From positions 20,847,571 through 20,911,570 of the forward strand of contig NC_079209.1 in NCBI RefSeq assembly GCF_026745355.1: DNA of 64,000 nucleotides. The letters are read 5' to 3'. Both the position numbers and the translations under genes were made by a program. The notes beneath the pieces were generated by a model, which had not been told where the DNA came from, did no database searches, and worked only from the letters and a program-made list of their open reading frames with translations. Below, piece after piece: positions 45,808 through 58,187 of the stretch. This stretch comes from Beta vulgaris subsp. vulgaris (Eukaryota > Streptophyta > Magnoliopsida > Caryophyllales > Amaranthaceae). How positions within the stretch are numbered: the first letter of the stretch is position 1; each line of letters opens with the position of its first letter.

Positions 45808-46513
45808 TGTTAGAGGTGTGATCAATGAGAGAACCGGATATCCACTCCAAGGCACGGAAACTACGCTTTCCTATTAGTTTAATTTCGCCCCTCTAGGATC
45901 ACCGGGTTAACACGAAATAACTAATGAGATACAATGGAGAGAAACAATCCACTTAGATGATCTTCTAAGTGAATCAACAAGAACTTGTGTTTTTGTGTTT
46001 GTGAAGAACACTCAAGAGAAGATTGCAAGTTTCTCTTAAGCATAAGCAAGAAGTTTTGAGAGTATAGAAAATCTGATTTTTCTTCTAACCCCTCACTCAT
46101 AGGAATCCCAAGGTTTATATAGGAAGAATAAACCTTTCATTGACTAGGGAGGTTAATCACATAACCCCCATCTTAATCACATTGACTAGAGAGGTTAATC
46201 ACATAACCCCCATTTTAATCACTCATCAAAGGTCTTTAATCTACTGATTAAAGGACCTTAAAAGTCATTAAAATGATCAACAAAGCATCACAACGGATAT
46301 AAAACCGTCGAGGCAATTTTTCGCTTTCCAAGGCAGAAGACGCGTCGCGACTCGCGACGGTTGTCGCGACTCGCGGCCAGTCTTCTGTCTCCCTTGGTTT
46401 ATCAATGCGTTTTGTCACTTGATGCACTCTAGCCTTTTGCATACTAGACCTCCTCCTCTTCAAGTACATACCTTTATGAGTTTCAAACCCATTACCCTAT
46501 AAATGTTCCAACA
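45808..46513 (-). repeat. Copia-3 5' LTR (706 bp, right)
   Basis: Same ends as the left LTR, with a contracted TCGCGA array. Minus-strand TATATAAA at 46114-46121 is the likely promoter for gag-pol. Confidence 0.93.
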
Positions 46514-49500
46514 AATTTTACTCTTTGTTGCTGAATCAAAGTTGTAGATCACTTCGAGCTAATGAATTTGGGCACAAAAATCACTTGATTTGGAGTTCAG
46601 AGCTATGAGTTATGGTCTTTGTAAGTTTGGTGTTCCTATCCTCATTTCTCTCTCCTCTGTTTTTATTCCGACAATCTGTTTCCTCAATTATATATAACAT
46701 GCAATCCAATTTTGCTCTTTGTTTCTGAATCAAAGTTGTAGATCACTTCGAGCTAATGAATTTGAGAACAAAAATCGCTCAATTTGGAGTTCGGAGCTAT
46801 GAGTTACGCCTTAAACAAGTTCAGCACTATTGTTGTATCTTGTGTTGCGCTGCTGCCGTGATTGGCTTGCTTGCCTTGTTGCTGTCATTATTTTGGTATT
46901 CCTTTACATGTGAAGGTATAAGCTAATTTTTCTTAATCCCTCATCTCCTTTATTCCAATTCAAGTGTGGTGCAATTGGATTTTATATTCTGATTTTAGAA
47001 ATAAACTTGGTTCTCAATTTTGTTATTAATTAGCAAATATAATTATGATAAGAATTGTTAAACTTAAAGATTGAATATTTTATCTTTCTTATTGGATTGA
47101 AGCTTCTAATATGAAGTAAGCCTCTTAAGTAAGTTTATAAAAACTGATTTAATAAATTATGTCGTTTGATAATACTCTTTGAAATCAGAATGATGTTAAT
47201 TAGAGATGGAATTGATGTTGTGAGTTGGATTAGTAGAATGGGTTGTATATAAGAGTTGTGGTGGTTAGTTCATGGAAGAGCTTAGAAAGTATGAGTAATT
47301 CAATTTGTTTATCTAAATTGTTGTGAGGATGGTTAATGATTGTTGTTATTGTTTTGAGGTCGATGTTGGAGTATGTATATGGAGATAATTTATGAAGTTC
47401 GAGCTATAGTTGGTTATCCAGAATGTCGAATTATTGGGAATCGTGTAAAGGTACACACATGTCATTCCACTTTTCAAATATATTATTGATATTTCGATTG
47501 ATCATATAAACTATATAAGTTGATCTTGATATGTTTTCATAAGTTAAACTTATGTTGTATTAAAAATGTGATTTGTGTACTATATGGTTTCTGAAATACA
47601 TGTTTATGAGTTTTAAGACAAAGGTAGAACTAAATCGCATGTTAAGTTCTATTGGCTATAAGTTATGTTGTTTTGAGACTCAATAGTATAAATTTGTATG
47701 ATGAACCATGTTTTGTGATATGAATAAGGCATGTACATTTGGTTCTAAATGAGAGTTTCACTATATTTTCAATAGTTATAAGTTTGATTCTATGAGTTCA
47801 GTGAGTTATATATTAGGGGAATGGATAAGGTTATGAAGCTCAATTATGATTTCAGAAAAGAGTTCGTTTATATATGGTTATAAATGTATAAACTTTATAA
47901 GAACATAATACCTGTAAGTTGTTGAGAACCTCGGTATCACATCTTGGTAACATTAATTCTTGTTCAAGTTTCGTGTATGAATTTTTATGGAATCAATTAT
48001 GATGCTTGATTACCCATTTCGAAATACATGCATTAGAGGTTGGAAGATATGGGTTTGGAGTTGTGGTTGTAATTTCAGAGTACGCTATAACATGAGTTTT
48101 GGAGGACTATTATTCGAGTACGGAAATATACATGTAGTAAACTATGAACTAAAATAGTATGAACTATTATTATAAGGAGAATAAGTTCAGATTAAAAAGG
48201 TTACATTATGTCATAGAAGGATAGCAACAAGGACTATTTGAGGAATTTGAAAAGTTATGTCAAAGTAGTTGTGGGACAAATTAGTAGATCGAAGAATTAT
48301 ATTTGAGAATGTTAGTTATTATTTGAAAAGTGGAGTTGGGTGATTGTGTAAGTTTTGGAGTGCCAACGTCAATTAATGGGTCAGTTGTCGATATAAAAAT
48401 TATATGGTTCTTAAAGATCAGACGGCTATAAAAGTATATATTGGGAGGTATATATATATATAGGGAATGAGAAACACTCAAAGTTGTAACATAGAGTTAA
48501 ATAAATGAGTTTTGTAATAGTGATATCGATATAAAAGGGCTGGAGTGATGGTTTTGGGAAGTATCAGACACTAAATTTGAGTTATCTTGACTAAGTCGAG
48601 GGAAGGTGATAACTGAGTTTGGAAAACTTCTATTATGGGTATCAATGAGGAGTGCAAAAGAGCTTAGGAGTCTTATTTTCTAATTGGATAAGTAAAAATA
48701 GGAAATGGGAAGGTGGAAGAGTATAAAATGTTATGTATAAAAGTCAAGTTAGATATCTAATTATTTGGAAGTGAATTTTGGAAGTTCAACATTAATCTAA
48801 GGGTTAATAGAGTGGTTACAATAGCTTTGTGAGTACAAGAGATGTTATAACCAAAATAAGTATTTGAGACGAAATATTAAATATTGAGGAGTAAGATCTG
48901 AAATGTGAAGGTCATAGAGAAATAAGGGATCAAGATATGGGTGGTGGTTTAAAAGAATATGAAATAGAGAAGTGTAACTTACAATATTTAAGTTATGAAA
49001 GGTCATATCTGGAATTGGATTAAGTAAGAAAGTTTAATGGTATAATTTTCTAGTAAGATAAGTAAGATTATGTAAATGGATATTGGGAAAGAAAAATATA
49101 AATCTAGATAATAGAGAGCATGGTAATTAAAGTTATATAATGACAATACTAAGCGTATGGTGTTAAGGCTAATATGAGCTTTCAGTACAAATACATGGGG
49201 ACGTATGGTTGTTGAATTATAAATTTGAGAAGGATGAGGACAACGAGTGGAGTATTAGGACATATGGAGTGAGATATTTTGACTTGCCATAGTAATTGTA
49301 GGTGATTTATGATACTGTAATAAGATTATATTCTGGCAATGAAAGTTTATGTATTAGGAATAACAAAACCTTTAAGGGGAAAATTCATATCACGAGAATT
49401 TTGGAATGCTATAATTTAGATGCTATAAGTTAAAGATCGAAGTCCAAATACAAAGAGAAACTATTATGATGAAGGGAATTGCCAAGACATGTTAGAGGAT

Positions 49501-50430
49501 ACCTTATAGTCTACAAGTAAAACATTACAGGTTAATCGCACGAGCTTAGAATTGGGTCTCCATAATAGTTATCTTATAAGTCTTTGAGAAACATATTTTA
49601 CATTTTGATTATGTTATGGGTTCGACTGCGGAGAGACATTTGATTTCGAATACGTTTTATGTATATTACATCCTTTAAAAGAATATTTGAGGTAAGTGAG
49701 GTTATTTGAGATTCGAGTTTGTGTTATAATAAGATTATTGAGGTTCAGGTATTTTGGATATGTTAGTTACATTTCAACTTTGTTTTGTTTTATATTAATT
49801 TACGGACGAGAGTTTAAGTCGTTGATACACTGTGGAATTGAGTATGCGATACAAATTAAGAACAAGAGTATAAGTTTTGAAAGATATAAGTTTGTGTTAT
49901 TGAGAAATTAGCATTATGATTTAGTTATTGTTTTATGGGGAAAAGTAAACAACATTTATGGAGCGAGATGCTCAATATGTGTTATTGAGCGGGTATTGTT
50001 CCTTTGAGTAGTCATGATCCAAAAGTTATTGAGGTTAAGTTTTGGAAATTCCTAATTCGAAGTACCGAGCAGGAAGTCATGTTCATTTTAAGTTCTGTAT
50101 TTTTGCTGTAATTATTTTGACAAAAGTTCCAAATGTTCTTGTTAACTCAACCATTTTGGTAAAGTTTAAATGAGCACACTAAGTGTCTATACGACTTTTA
50201 CAAGCAGTAAAGAATTGATTATTTCCTTATATCTTTACACGTAACTAATATGTGAAATTGTTGACGTAAAATAAAGATTTCAAAACAAGATCCAAGTCTT
50301 GCAATGATTAGCAACACCATAGTAGTGGTGATTATTTTTCCTCTTCATGGATAAATATGTGTTCTTTGAAACACGTGTGGTATTGAAAAATTGTGCATTT
50401 AAACTATTTATGTAAATAAACTATTGATAC

Positions 50431-50690
50431 AAGTGGGTAAAGGCCGATACCAAATAAGGTACGGTATGAACAACAACCTTGGAGGATGGGTGATCTCCTT
50501 TCGAACCCTCGCTGGGTGGGTGAAGTCCAGCAGATAATAAAAATGGGACATGTCCTGGTTAAGGCATGCAAGCATAAATATTTAAACAGTGGGGTGACGA
50601 CCTCCATTAGCTTAGAGACAGTCGGCTCCTTGTGTAAGGAGCCCCTCTCTATTCGTGTTCGCTTTACCCAATGAAATTAAATGCTATCGA
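50431..50690 (+). other. GC-richer conserved block in the giant LTR (copy A)
   Basis: A block with AAGGTACGGTATGAACAAC, CCTCGCTGGGTGGGTGAAG and GGTGACGACCTCCATTAGC, repeated at 56627-56885 and 62747-63005. In copies B and C it contains an 80-codon frame; copy A has lost a C and shifts it. The function is unknown; the position in the LTR suggests R/U5 or leader sequence. Confidence 0.5.
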
Positions 50691-51378
50691 CCCAAAGGGT
50701 TTTTGAATGATCTAAGTGGTGATCTTCATGATAAAAATTCTTACTTTAATACGATTGTGCAAGGATAGTAATCCTGAAATTTTTAAACAAGTACCTTACT
50801 TGTGAAGCATACTGAATTCTAGCATGAATTGTATACGAATGGTCTTAAGCCACCAAAATGAGGTTTGGGGATGAGCTTATGTATTTCAACTGTTGTTGAA
50901 CATTGTCCTTATGGCAAGGAACTTATTATCAGTAGTATATGTATGAGTACTCTTTATTGGACTTTCTAGTTAAGGGTTGCTGGAGTCGTGATAGAAACAT
51001 TTCTAACTATTTGATTTTAAGTATTTTTGAAGTCTGGGATTGTTCCACTTGATGAGTAATAAACCGCACAACTATATTTTAAGCAACTAAAATGAATTTC
51101 TGGTTGGACAGTGTGTGTACTCAGTTTTCTGATTTTGTTCTTCGAACCTGTCCTGGTGGGGGCAGAGTTCATTGTTAGTGATTTGCAGGGTTGATGTCGA
51201 GGTCGTGGAATATGATTATTGATCAAGAAGAAGAGTTTTATGCTATGAAATGGTGGGCTGAGGTTAAAGTTAGATGTTTTGTTTCAAAGTATTCGTAATC
51301 TGTTATTTGGTTTTCAAGTTGTTATATTGTGGGCCCCTGACCCACAGATCCAGGATCGTTTTTATAGGTTTTGTTTCC

Positions 51379-51576
51379 GCTGTAAATAAATGCAAATTCG
51401 AGGTTTGTTAAGTGTTGATTGTGTTTTGTGTATCTTAACTGTGATTAGTTAGCAGCTCGGAAGTGCGGGCTGTTACAGGTGTGAATAAATGTAAATTCGA
51501 GGTTTGTTAAGTGTTGATTATGTTTTGTGTATCTTAATTGTGATTAGTTAGCAGCTCGAAAGTGCGGGCTGTTACA
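51379..51576 (+). repeat. Duplicated 99-bp LTR terminus
   Basis: Two units (51379-51477, 51478-51576) of TAAATAAATGCAAATTCGAG through GTGCGGGCTGTTACA. The same pair is found at the ends of LTR B (about 57572-57769) and LTR C (about 63688-63882), so the duplication predates the array. Confidence 0.9.
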
Positions 51577-51578
51577 GG

Positions 51579-51590
51579 TGGTATCAGAGC
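51579..51590 (+). other. Primer-binding site (tRNA-Met), internal 1
   Basis: TGGTATCAGAGC, two bases after the LTR A end; the identical site is at 57772-57783. Confidence 0.92.
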
Positions 51591-51986
51591 ATGGTTGTTT
51601 TAGAGTTGTCCTGATCTTCATATCATGGCATACGAGTTAAGAAAGATATTTGGGATTGTTCGAAATTGCTTAGGGTTATTGGTTGGTTAAGAGTTGAGGA
51701 ATAGAGATTGAGATGTTGAAGGTTCAATATTGAGATTGAAAATTTGTAAAAGTGAAAAGTTTTGTTGGAGTTTAGCTTTGAGTGGCTATTTGAGAAAGAT
51801 CGAATTATATTGAGATTTTTGATTCAAAATGAGTAATTATATTTTGCAGAATCAATTGTTTTTTCGAGGTGTTGGAGTTCAATATGAGTTGATTTGATTG
51901 ATTTTCGTTAAATATGTTTTATGTGATCTTTTTGTTTGAAATGATCTAAAGTTTTACGTTTTCGAATTTCAAGGACGAAATTATTT

Positions 51987-52000
51987 TAAGGGTGGTAGAG
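51987..52000 (+). other. Polypurine tract, internal 1
   Basis: TTAAGGGTGGTAGAG-type purine run directly before TGTAATAGCC. Confidence 0.75.
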
Positions 52001-55000
52001 TGTAATAGCCGATATTTTAAGCAGGTTTAATAACGACTTTATAAATGAGATTTGATAAGTATAATAGCTGATATTTTCAGACACGTTTTAGTCAAAGTTA
52101 GCGATGTTCATATTAGTAAAGAAATTACTTTGAGAATTATTCTTATCGTCTAAATTAAGTTCCAAGCACAAATAAGTTAGTATGGATTTTATATAAAGAG
52201 ACATTGTGTTAAGGATTTTAAGCTTTGAAATAAAGAGAAACCCATTTTTAATTACAAATTTTGTCTCCTCACTCATGCTACCTACTCTAGATGCTAGAAC
52301 ATCTCTTTCCTTTTCATAACTTCTCAATCAAGTGCCAAAGTGTATTTTTCCCATAGATCAATTATTCTCTTCAAGATTTCAGTTTAATGACCCAAGTGGT
52401 TAAGAATTGGGAGAAACCTTAAAACCAAAATAAAACCCAAACAATAATTTTCTCTCTCCTCTGATTTTATACCCGTACTGTGCATGCTCAATTTCTGCAT
52501 TTTGGAGTTGGAATTTGACCAAACTTATTTAATCAAAGTTGTAGATCTCGAAAAGTTATTGAACTTAGACCCAAAAATCACTTGATTTGGAGTTTGGAAC
52601 TATGAGTTATGGTCTTTGCAAATTTGGTGTTGCTACCTCCATTTTCTCTCCTCTTGTTTTATTTCGACAATCTGTTCCCCAATTATCTACAACATGCAAT
52701 CCAATTTTGCTCTTTGTTGCTGAATCAAAGTTGTAGATCATTCGAGCTAATGAATTTGGGCACAAAAATCACTTGATTTGGAGTTCAGAGCTATGAGTTA
52801 TGGTCTTTGTAAGTTTGGTGTTCCTATCTTCATTTCTCTCTCCTCTGTTTTTATTCCGACAATCTGTTTCCTCAATTATTATAACATGCAATCCAATTTT
52901 GCTCTTTGTTTCTGAATCAAAGTTGTAGATCACTTCGAGCTAATGAATTTGAGCACAAAAATCGCTCAATTTGGAGTTCGGAGCTATGAGTTACGCCTTA
53001 AACAAGTTCAGCACTACTGCTGTATCTTATGTTGCGCTGCTGCCGTGATTGGCTTGCTTGCCTTGTTGCTGTCATTATTTTGGTATTCCTTTACATATGA
53101 AGGTATAAGCTAATTTTTCTTAATCCCTCATCTCCTTTATTCCAATTCAAGTGTGGTGCAATTGGATTTTATATTCTGATTTTAGAAATAAACTTGGTTC
53201 TCAATTTTGTTATTAATAGCAAATATAATTATGATAAGAATTGTTAAACTTAAAGTTGAATATTTTATCTTTCTTATTGGATTGAAGCTTCTAATATGAA
53301 GTAAGCCTCTTAAGTAAGTTTATAAAAACTGATTTTATAAATTATGTCGTTTGATAATACTCTTTGAAATCAGAATGATGTTAATTAGAGATGGAATTGA
53401 TGTTGTGAGTTGGATTAGTAGAATGGGTTGTATATAAGAGTTGTGGTGGTTAGTTCATGGAAGAGCTTAGAAAGTATGAGTAATTCAATTTGTTTATCTA
53501 AATTGTTGTGAGGATGGTTAATGATTGTTGTTATTGTTTTGAGGTCGATGTTGGAGTATGTATATGGAGATAATTTATGAAGTTCGAGCTATAGTTGGTT
53601 ATCCAGAATGTCGAATTATTGGGAATCGTGTAAAGGTACACACATGTCCTTCCACTTTTCAAATATATTATTGATATTTCGATTGATCATATAAACTATA
53701 TAAGTTGATCTTGATATGTTTTCATAAGTTAAACTTATGTTGTATTAAAAATGTGATTTGTGTACTATATGGTTTCTGAAATACATGTTTATGAGTTTTA
53801 AGACAAAGGTAGAACTAAATCGCATGTTAAGTTCTATTGGCTATAAGTTATGTTGTTTTGAGACTCAATAGTATAAATTTGTTTGATGAACCATGTTTTG
53901 TGATATGAATAAGGCATGTACATTTGGTTCTAAATGAGAGTTTCACTATATTTTCAATAGTTATAAGTTTGATTCTATGAGTTCAGTGAGTTATATATTA
54001 GGGGAATGGATAAGGTTATGAAGCTCAATTATGATTTCAGAAAAGAGTTCGTTTATATATGGTTATAAATGTATAAACTTTATAAGAACATAATACCTGT
54101 AAGTTGTTGAGAACCTCGGTATCACATCTTGGTAACATTAATTCTTGTTCAAGTTTCGTGTATGAATTTTTAAGAAATCAATTATGATGCTTGATTACCC
54201 ATTTCGAAATACATGCATTAGAGGTTGGAAGATATGGGTTTGGAGTTGTGGTTGTAATTTCAGAGTACGCTATAACATGAGTTTTGGAGGACTATTATTG
54301 AGTACGGAAATATACATGTAGTAAACTATGAACTAGAATAGTATGAACTATTATTATAAGGAGAATAAGTTCAGATTAAAAAGGTTACATTATGTCATAG
54401 AAGGATAGCAACAAGGACTATTTGAGGAATTTGAGTTTTGTAATATTGGAAAGTTATGTCAAAGTAGTTGTGGGACAAATTAGTAGATCGAAGAATTATA
54501 TTTGAGAATGTTAGTTATTATTTGAAAAGTGGAGTTGGGTGATTGTGTAAGTTTTGGAGTGCCAACGTCAATTAATGGGTCAGTTGTCGATATAAAAATT
54601 ATATGGTTCTTAAAGATCAGACGACTATAAAAGTATAATATTGGAAGGTATATATATATAGGGAATGAGAAACACTCAAAGTTGTAACATAGAGTTAAAT
54701 AAATGAGTTTTGTAATAGTGATATCGATATAAAAGGGCTGGAGTGATGGTTTTGGGAAGTATCAGACACTAAATTTGAGTTATGTTGACTAAGTCGAGGG
54801 AAGGTGATAACTGAGTTTGGAAAACTTCTATTATGGGTATCAATGAGGAGTGCAAAAGAGCTTAGGAGTCTTATTTTCTAATTGGAAAGTAAAAATAGGA
54901 AATGGGAAGGTGGGAAGAGTATAAAATGTTATGTATAAAAGTCAAGTTAGATATCTAATTATTTGGAAGTGAATTTTGGAAGTTCAACATTAATCTAAGG

Positions 55001-57769
55001 GTTAATAGAGTGGTTACAATAGCTTTGTGAGTCCAAGAGATGTTATAACCAAAATAAGTATTTGAGACGAAATATTAAATATTGAGGAGTAAGATCTGAA
55101 ATGTGAAGGTCATATTAGAGAAATAAGGGATCAAGATATGGGTGGTGGTTTAAAAGAATATGAAATAGAGAAGTGTAACTTACAATATTTAAGTTATGAA
55201 AGGTCATATCTGGAATTGGATTAAGTAAGAAAGTTTAAAGGTATAATTTTCTAGTAAGATAAGTAAGATTATGTAAATGGATATTGGGAAAGAAAAATAT
55301 AAATCTAGATAATAGAGAGCATGGTAATTAAAGTTATATAATGACAATACTAAGCGTATGGTGTTAAGGCTAATATGAGCTTTCAGTACAAATACATGGG
55401 GACGTATGGTTGTTGAATTATAAATTTGAGAAGGATGAGGACAACGAGTGGAGTATTGGAATATGGAGTGAGATATTTTGACTTGCCATAGTAATTGTAG
55501 GTGATTTATGATACTGTAATAAGATTATATTCTGGCAATGAAAGTTCATGTATTGGGAATAAGAAAACCTTTAAGGGGAAAATTCATATCACGAGAATTT
55601 TGGAATGCTATAATTTAGATGCTATAAGTTAAAGATCGAAGTCCAAATACAAAGAGAAACTATTATGATGAAGGGAATTGCCAAGACATGTTAGAGGATA
55701 CCTTATAGTCTACAAGTAAAACATTACAGGTTAATCGCACGAGCTTAGAATTGGGTCTCCATAATAGTTATCTTATAAGTCTTTGAGAAACATATTTTAC
55801 ATTTTGATTATGTTATGGGTTCGACTGCGGAGAGACATTTGATTTCGAATACGTTTTATGTATATTACTTCCTTTAAAAGAATATTTGAGGTAAGTGAGG
55901 TTATTTGAGATTCGAGTTTGTGTTATAATAAGATTATTGAGGTTCAGGTATTTTGGATATGTTAGTTACATTTCAACTTTGTTTTGTTTTTATTAATTTA
56001 CGGACGGAGTTTAAGTCGTTGATACACTGTGGAATTGAGTATGCGATACAAATTAAGAACAAGAGTATAAGTTTTGAAAGATATAAGTTTGTGTTATTGA
56101 GAAATTAGCATTATGATTTAGTTATTGTTTTATGGGGAAAAGTAAACAACATTTATGGAGCGAGATGCTCAATATGTGTTATTGAGCGGGTATTGTTCCT
56201 TTGAGTAGTCATGATCCAAAAGTTATTGAGGTTAAGTTTTGGAAATTCCTAATTCGAAGTACCGAGCAGGAAGTCATGTTCATTTTAAGTTCTGTATTTT
56301 TGCTGTAATTATTTTGACAAAAGTTCCAAATGTTCTTGTTAACTCAACCATTTTGGTAAAGTTTAAATGAGCACACTAAGTGCCTACGACTTTTACAAGC
56401 AGTAAAGAATTGATTATTTCCTTATATCTTTACACGTAACTAATATGTGAAATTGTTGACGTAAAATAAAGATTTCAAACAAGATCCAAGTCTTGCAATG
56501 ATTAGCAACACCATAGTAGTGGTGATTATTTTTCCTCTTCATGGATAAATATGTGTTCTTTGAAACACGTGTGGTATTGAAAAATTGTGCATTTAAACTA
56601 TTTATGTAAATAAACTATGGATACAAGTGGGTAAAGGCCGATACCAAATAAGGTACGGTATGAACAACAACCCTTGGAGGATGGGTGATCTCCTTTCGAA
56701 CCCTCGCTGGGTGGGTGAAGTCCAGCAGATAATAAAAATGGGACATGTCCTGGTTAAGGCATGCAAGCATAAATATTTAAACAGTGGGGTGACGACCTCC
56801 ATTAGCTTAGAGACAGTCGGCTCCTTGTGTAAGGAGCCCCTCTCTATTCGTGTTCGCTTTACCCAATGAAATTAAATGCTATCGACCCAAAGGGTTTTTG
56901 AATGATCTAAGTGGTGATCTTCATGATAAAAATTCTTACTTTAATACGATTGTGCAAGGATAGTAATCCTGAAATTTTTAAACAAGTACCTTACTTGTGA
57001 AGCATACTGAATTCTAGCATGAATTGTATACGAATGGTCTTAAGCCACCAAAATGAGGTTTGGGATGAGCTTATGTATTTCAACTGTTGTTGAACATTGT
57101 CCTTATGGCAAGGAACTTATTATCTGTAGTATATGTATGAGTACTCTTTATTGGACTTTCTAGTTAAGGGTTGCTGGAGTCGTGATAGAAACATTTCTAA
57201 CTATTTGATTTTAAAGTATTTTTGAAGTCTGGGATTGTTCCACTTGATGAGTAATAAACCGCACAACTATATTTAAGCAACTAAAATGAATTTCTGGTTG
57301 GACAGTGTGTGTACTCAGTTTTCTGATTTTGTTCTCGAACCTGTCCTGGTGGGGGCAGAGTTCATTGTTAGTGATTTGCAGGGTTGATGTCGAGGTCGTG
57401 GAATATGATTATTGATCAAGAAGAAGAGTTTTATGCTATGAAATGGTGGGCTGAGGTTAAAGTTAGATGTTTTGTTTCAAAGTATTCGTAATCTGTTATT
57501 TGATTTTCAAGTTGTTATATTGTGGGCCCCTATCCCACAGATCCAGGATCGTTTTTATAGGTTTTGTTTCCGCTGTAAATAAATGCAAATTCGAGGTTTG
57601 TTAAGTGTTGATTGTGTTTTGTGTATCTTAACTGTGATTAGTTAGCAGCTCGGAAGTGCGGGCTGTTACAGGTGTGAATAAATGTAAATTCGAGGTTTGT
57701 TAAGTGTTGATTATGTTTTGTGTATCTTAATTGTGATTAGTTAGCAGCTCGAAAGTGCGGGCTGTTACA
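52001..57769 (+). repeat. LTR B of the giant-LTR array (5769 bp)
   Basis: Starts TGTAATAGCC after a polypurine tract and ends GGCTGTTACA before a PBS, so it served as the 3' LTR of one unit and the 5' LTR of the next. It is the best uninterrupted reference copy. Confidence 0.95.
52531..53000 (+). repeat. 192-bp tandem units near the LTR start
   Basis: AATCAAAGTTGTAGATC-type unit starts lie at 52531, 52723 and 52915 (spacing 192). Equivalents in LTR C are at 58708, 58901 and 59093; in LTR A the array is split by Copia-3. Confidence 0.88.
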
Positions 57770-58187
57770 GGTGGTATCAGAGCATGGTTGTTTTAGAGTT
57801 GTCCTGATCTTCATATCATGGCATACAGTTAAGAAAGATATTTGGGATTGTTCGAAATTGCTTAGGGTTATTGGTTGGTTAAGAGTTGAGGAATAGAGAT
57901 TGAGATGTTGAAGGTTCAATATTGAGATTGAAAATTTGTAAAAGTGAAAAGTTTTGTTGGAGTTTAGCTTTGAGTGGCTATTTGAGAAAGATCGAATTAT
58001 ATTGAGATTTTTGATTCAAAATGAGTAATTATATTTTGCAGAATCAATTTTTTCGAGGTGTTGGAGTTCAATATGAGTTGATTTGATTGATTTTCGTTAA
58101 ATATGTTTTATGTGATCTTTTTGTTTGAAATGATCTAAAGTTTTACTTTTCGAATTTCAAGGACGAAATATTTTAAGGGTGGTAGAG
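57770..58187 (+). other. Internal region 2 of the giant-LTR element (418 bp, non-coding)
   Basis: Near-identical to internal region 1, with PBS TGGTATCAGAGC (57772-57783) and a terminal AAGGGTGGTAGAG polypurine tract. Confidence 0.88.

Larger units (their letters stand above)
40515..46513 (-). mobile_element. Copia-3: near-complete Ty1/Copia element nested in LTR A
   Basis: LTRs 40515-41295 and 45808-46513 read TGTTAGAGG...CCAACA on the plus strand. The TSD is AATTT (40510-40514 and 46514-46518). LTRs B and C show the empty site within AATCCAATTTTGCTC. gag, protease, integrase, RT and RNase H lie on the minus strand with only about three frameshifts. It is 5999 bp long. I find no standard PBS beside the 5' LTR: the sequence there reads ATCTATTAGTTTAAT in sense. 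Confidence 0.95.
39804..51576 (+). repeat. LTR A of the giant-LTR array (5769 bp without Copia-3)
   Basis: Aligns end to end with LTR B and LTR C. The Copia-3 insertion with one TSD copy adds 6004 bp. It holds about 192-bp tandem units near its start, a long G-rich/C-poor middle, a GC-richer block near 50431-50690 and a duplicated 99-bp terminus. Short frames inside are not recognisable proteins. Confidence 0.92.
51577..52000 (+). other. Internal region 1 of the giant-LTR element (424 bp, non-coding)
   Basis: It starts with GG and the PBS and ends with TTTCAAGGACGAAAT...AAGGGTGGTAGAG before LTR B. The GGACGAAAT-type end before the polypurine tract is common in Ty3 chromoviruses (family knowledge). 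It lacks an open frame longer than about 40 codons. Confidence 0.85.

Noticed and set aside
48445..48466. TATATATATATAG as the giant-LTR promoter
   Set aside because: A simple TA run of varying length in the three LTRs; no further promoter evidence in an AT-rich region.
50431..50690. tRNA or structured ncRNA in the GC-richer block of the giant LTR
   Set aside because: I could not build a cloverleaf or find A/B-box promoter motifs; only repetition among the three LTRs supports it.
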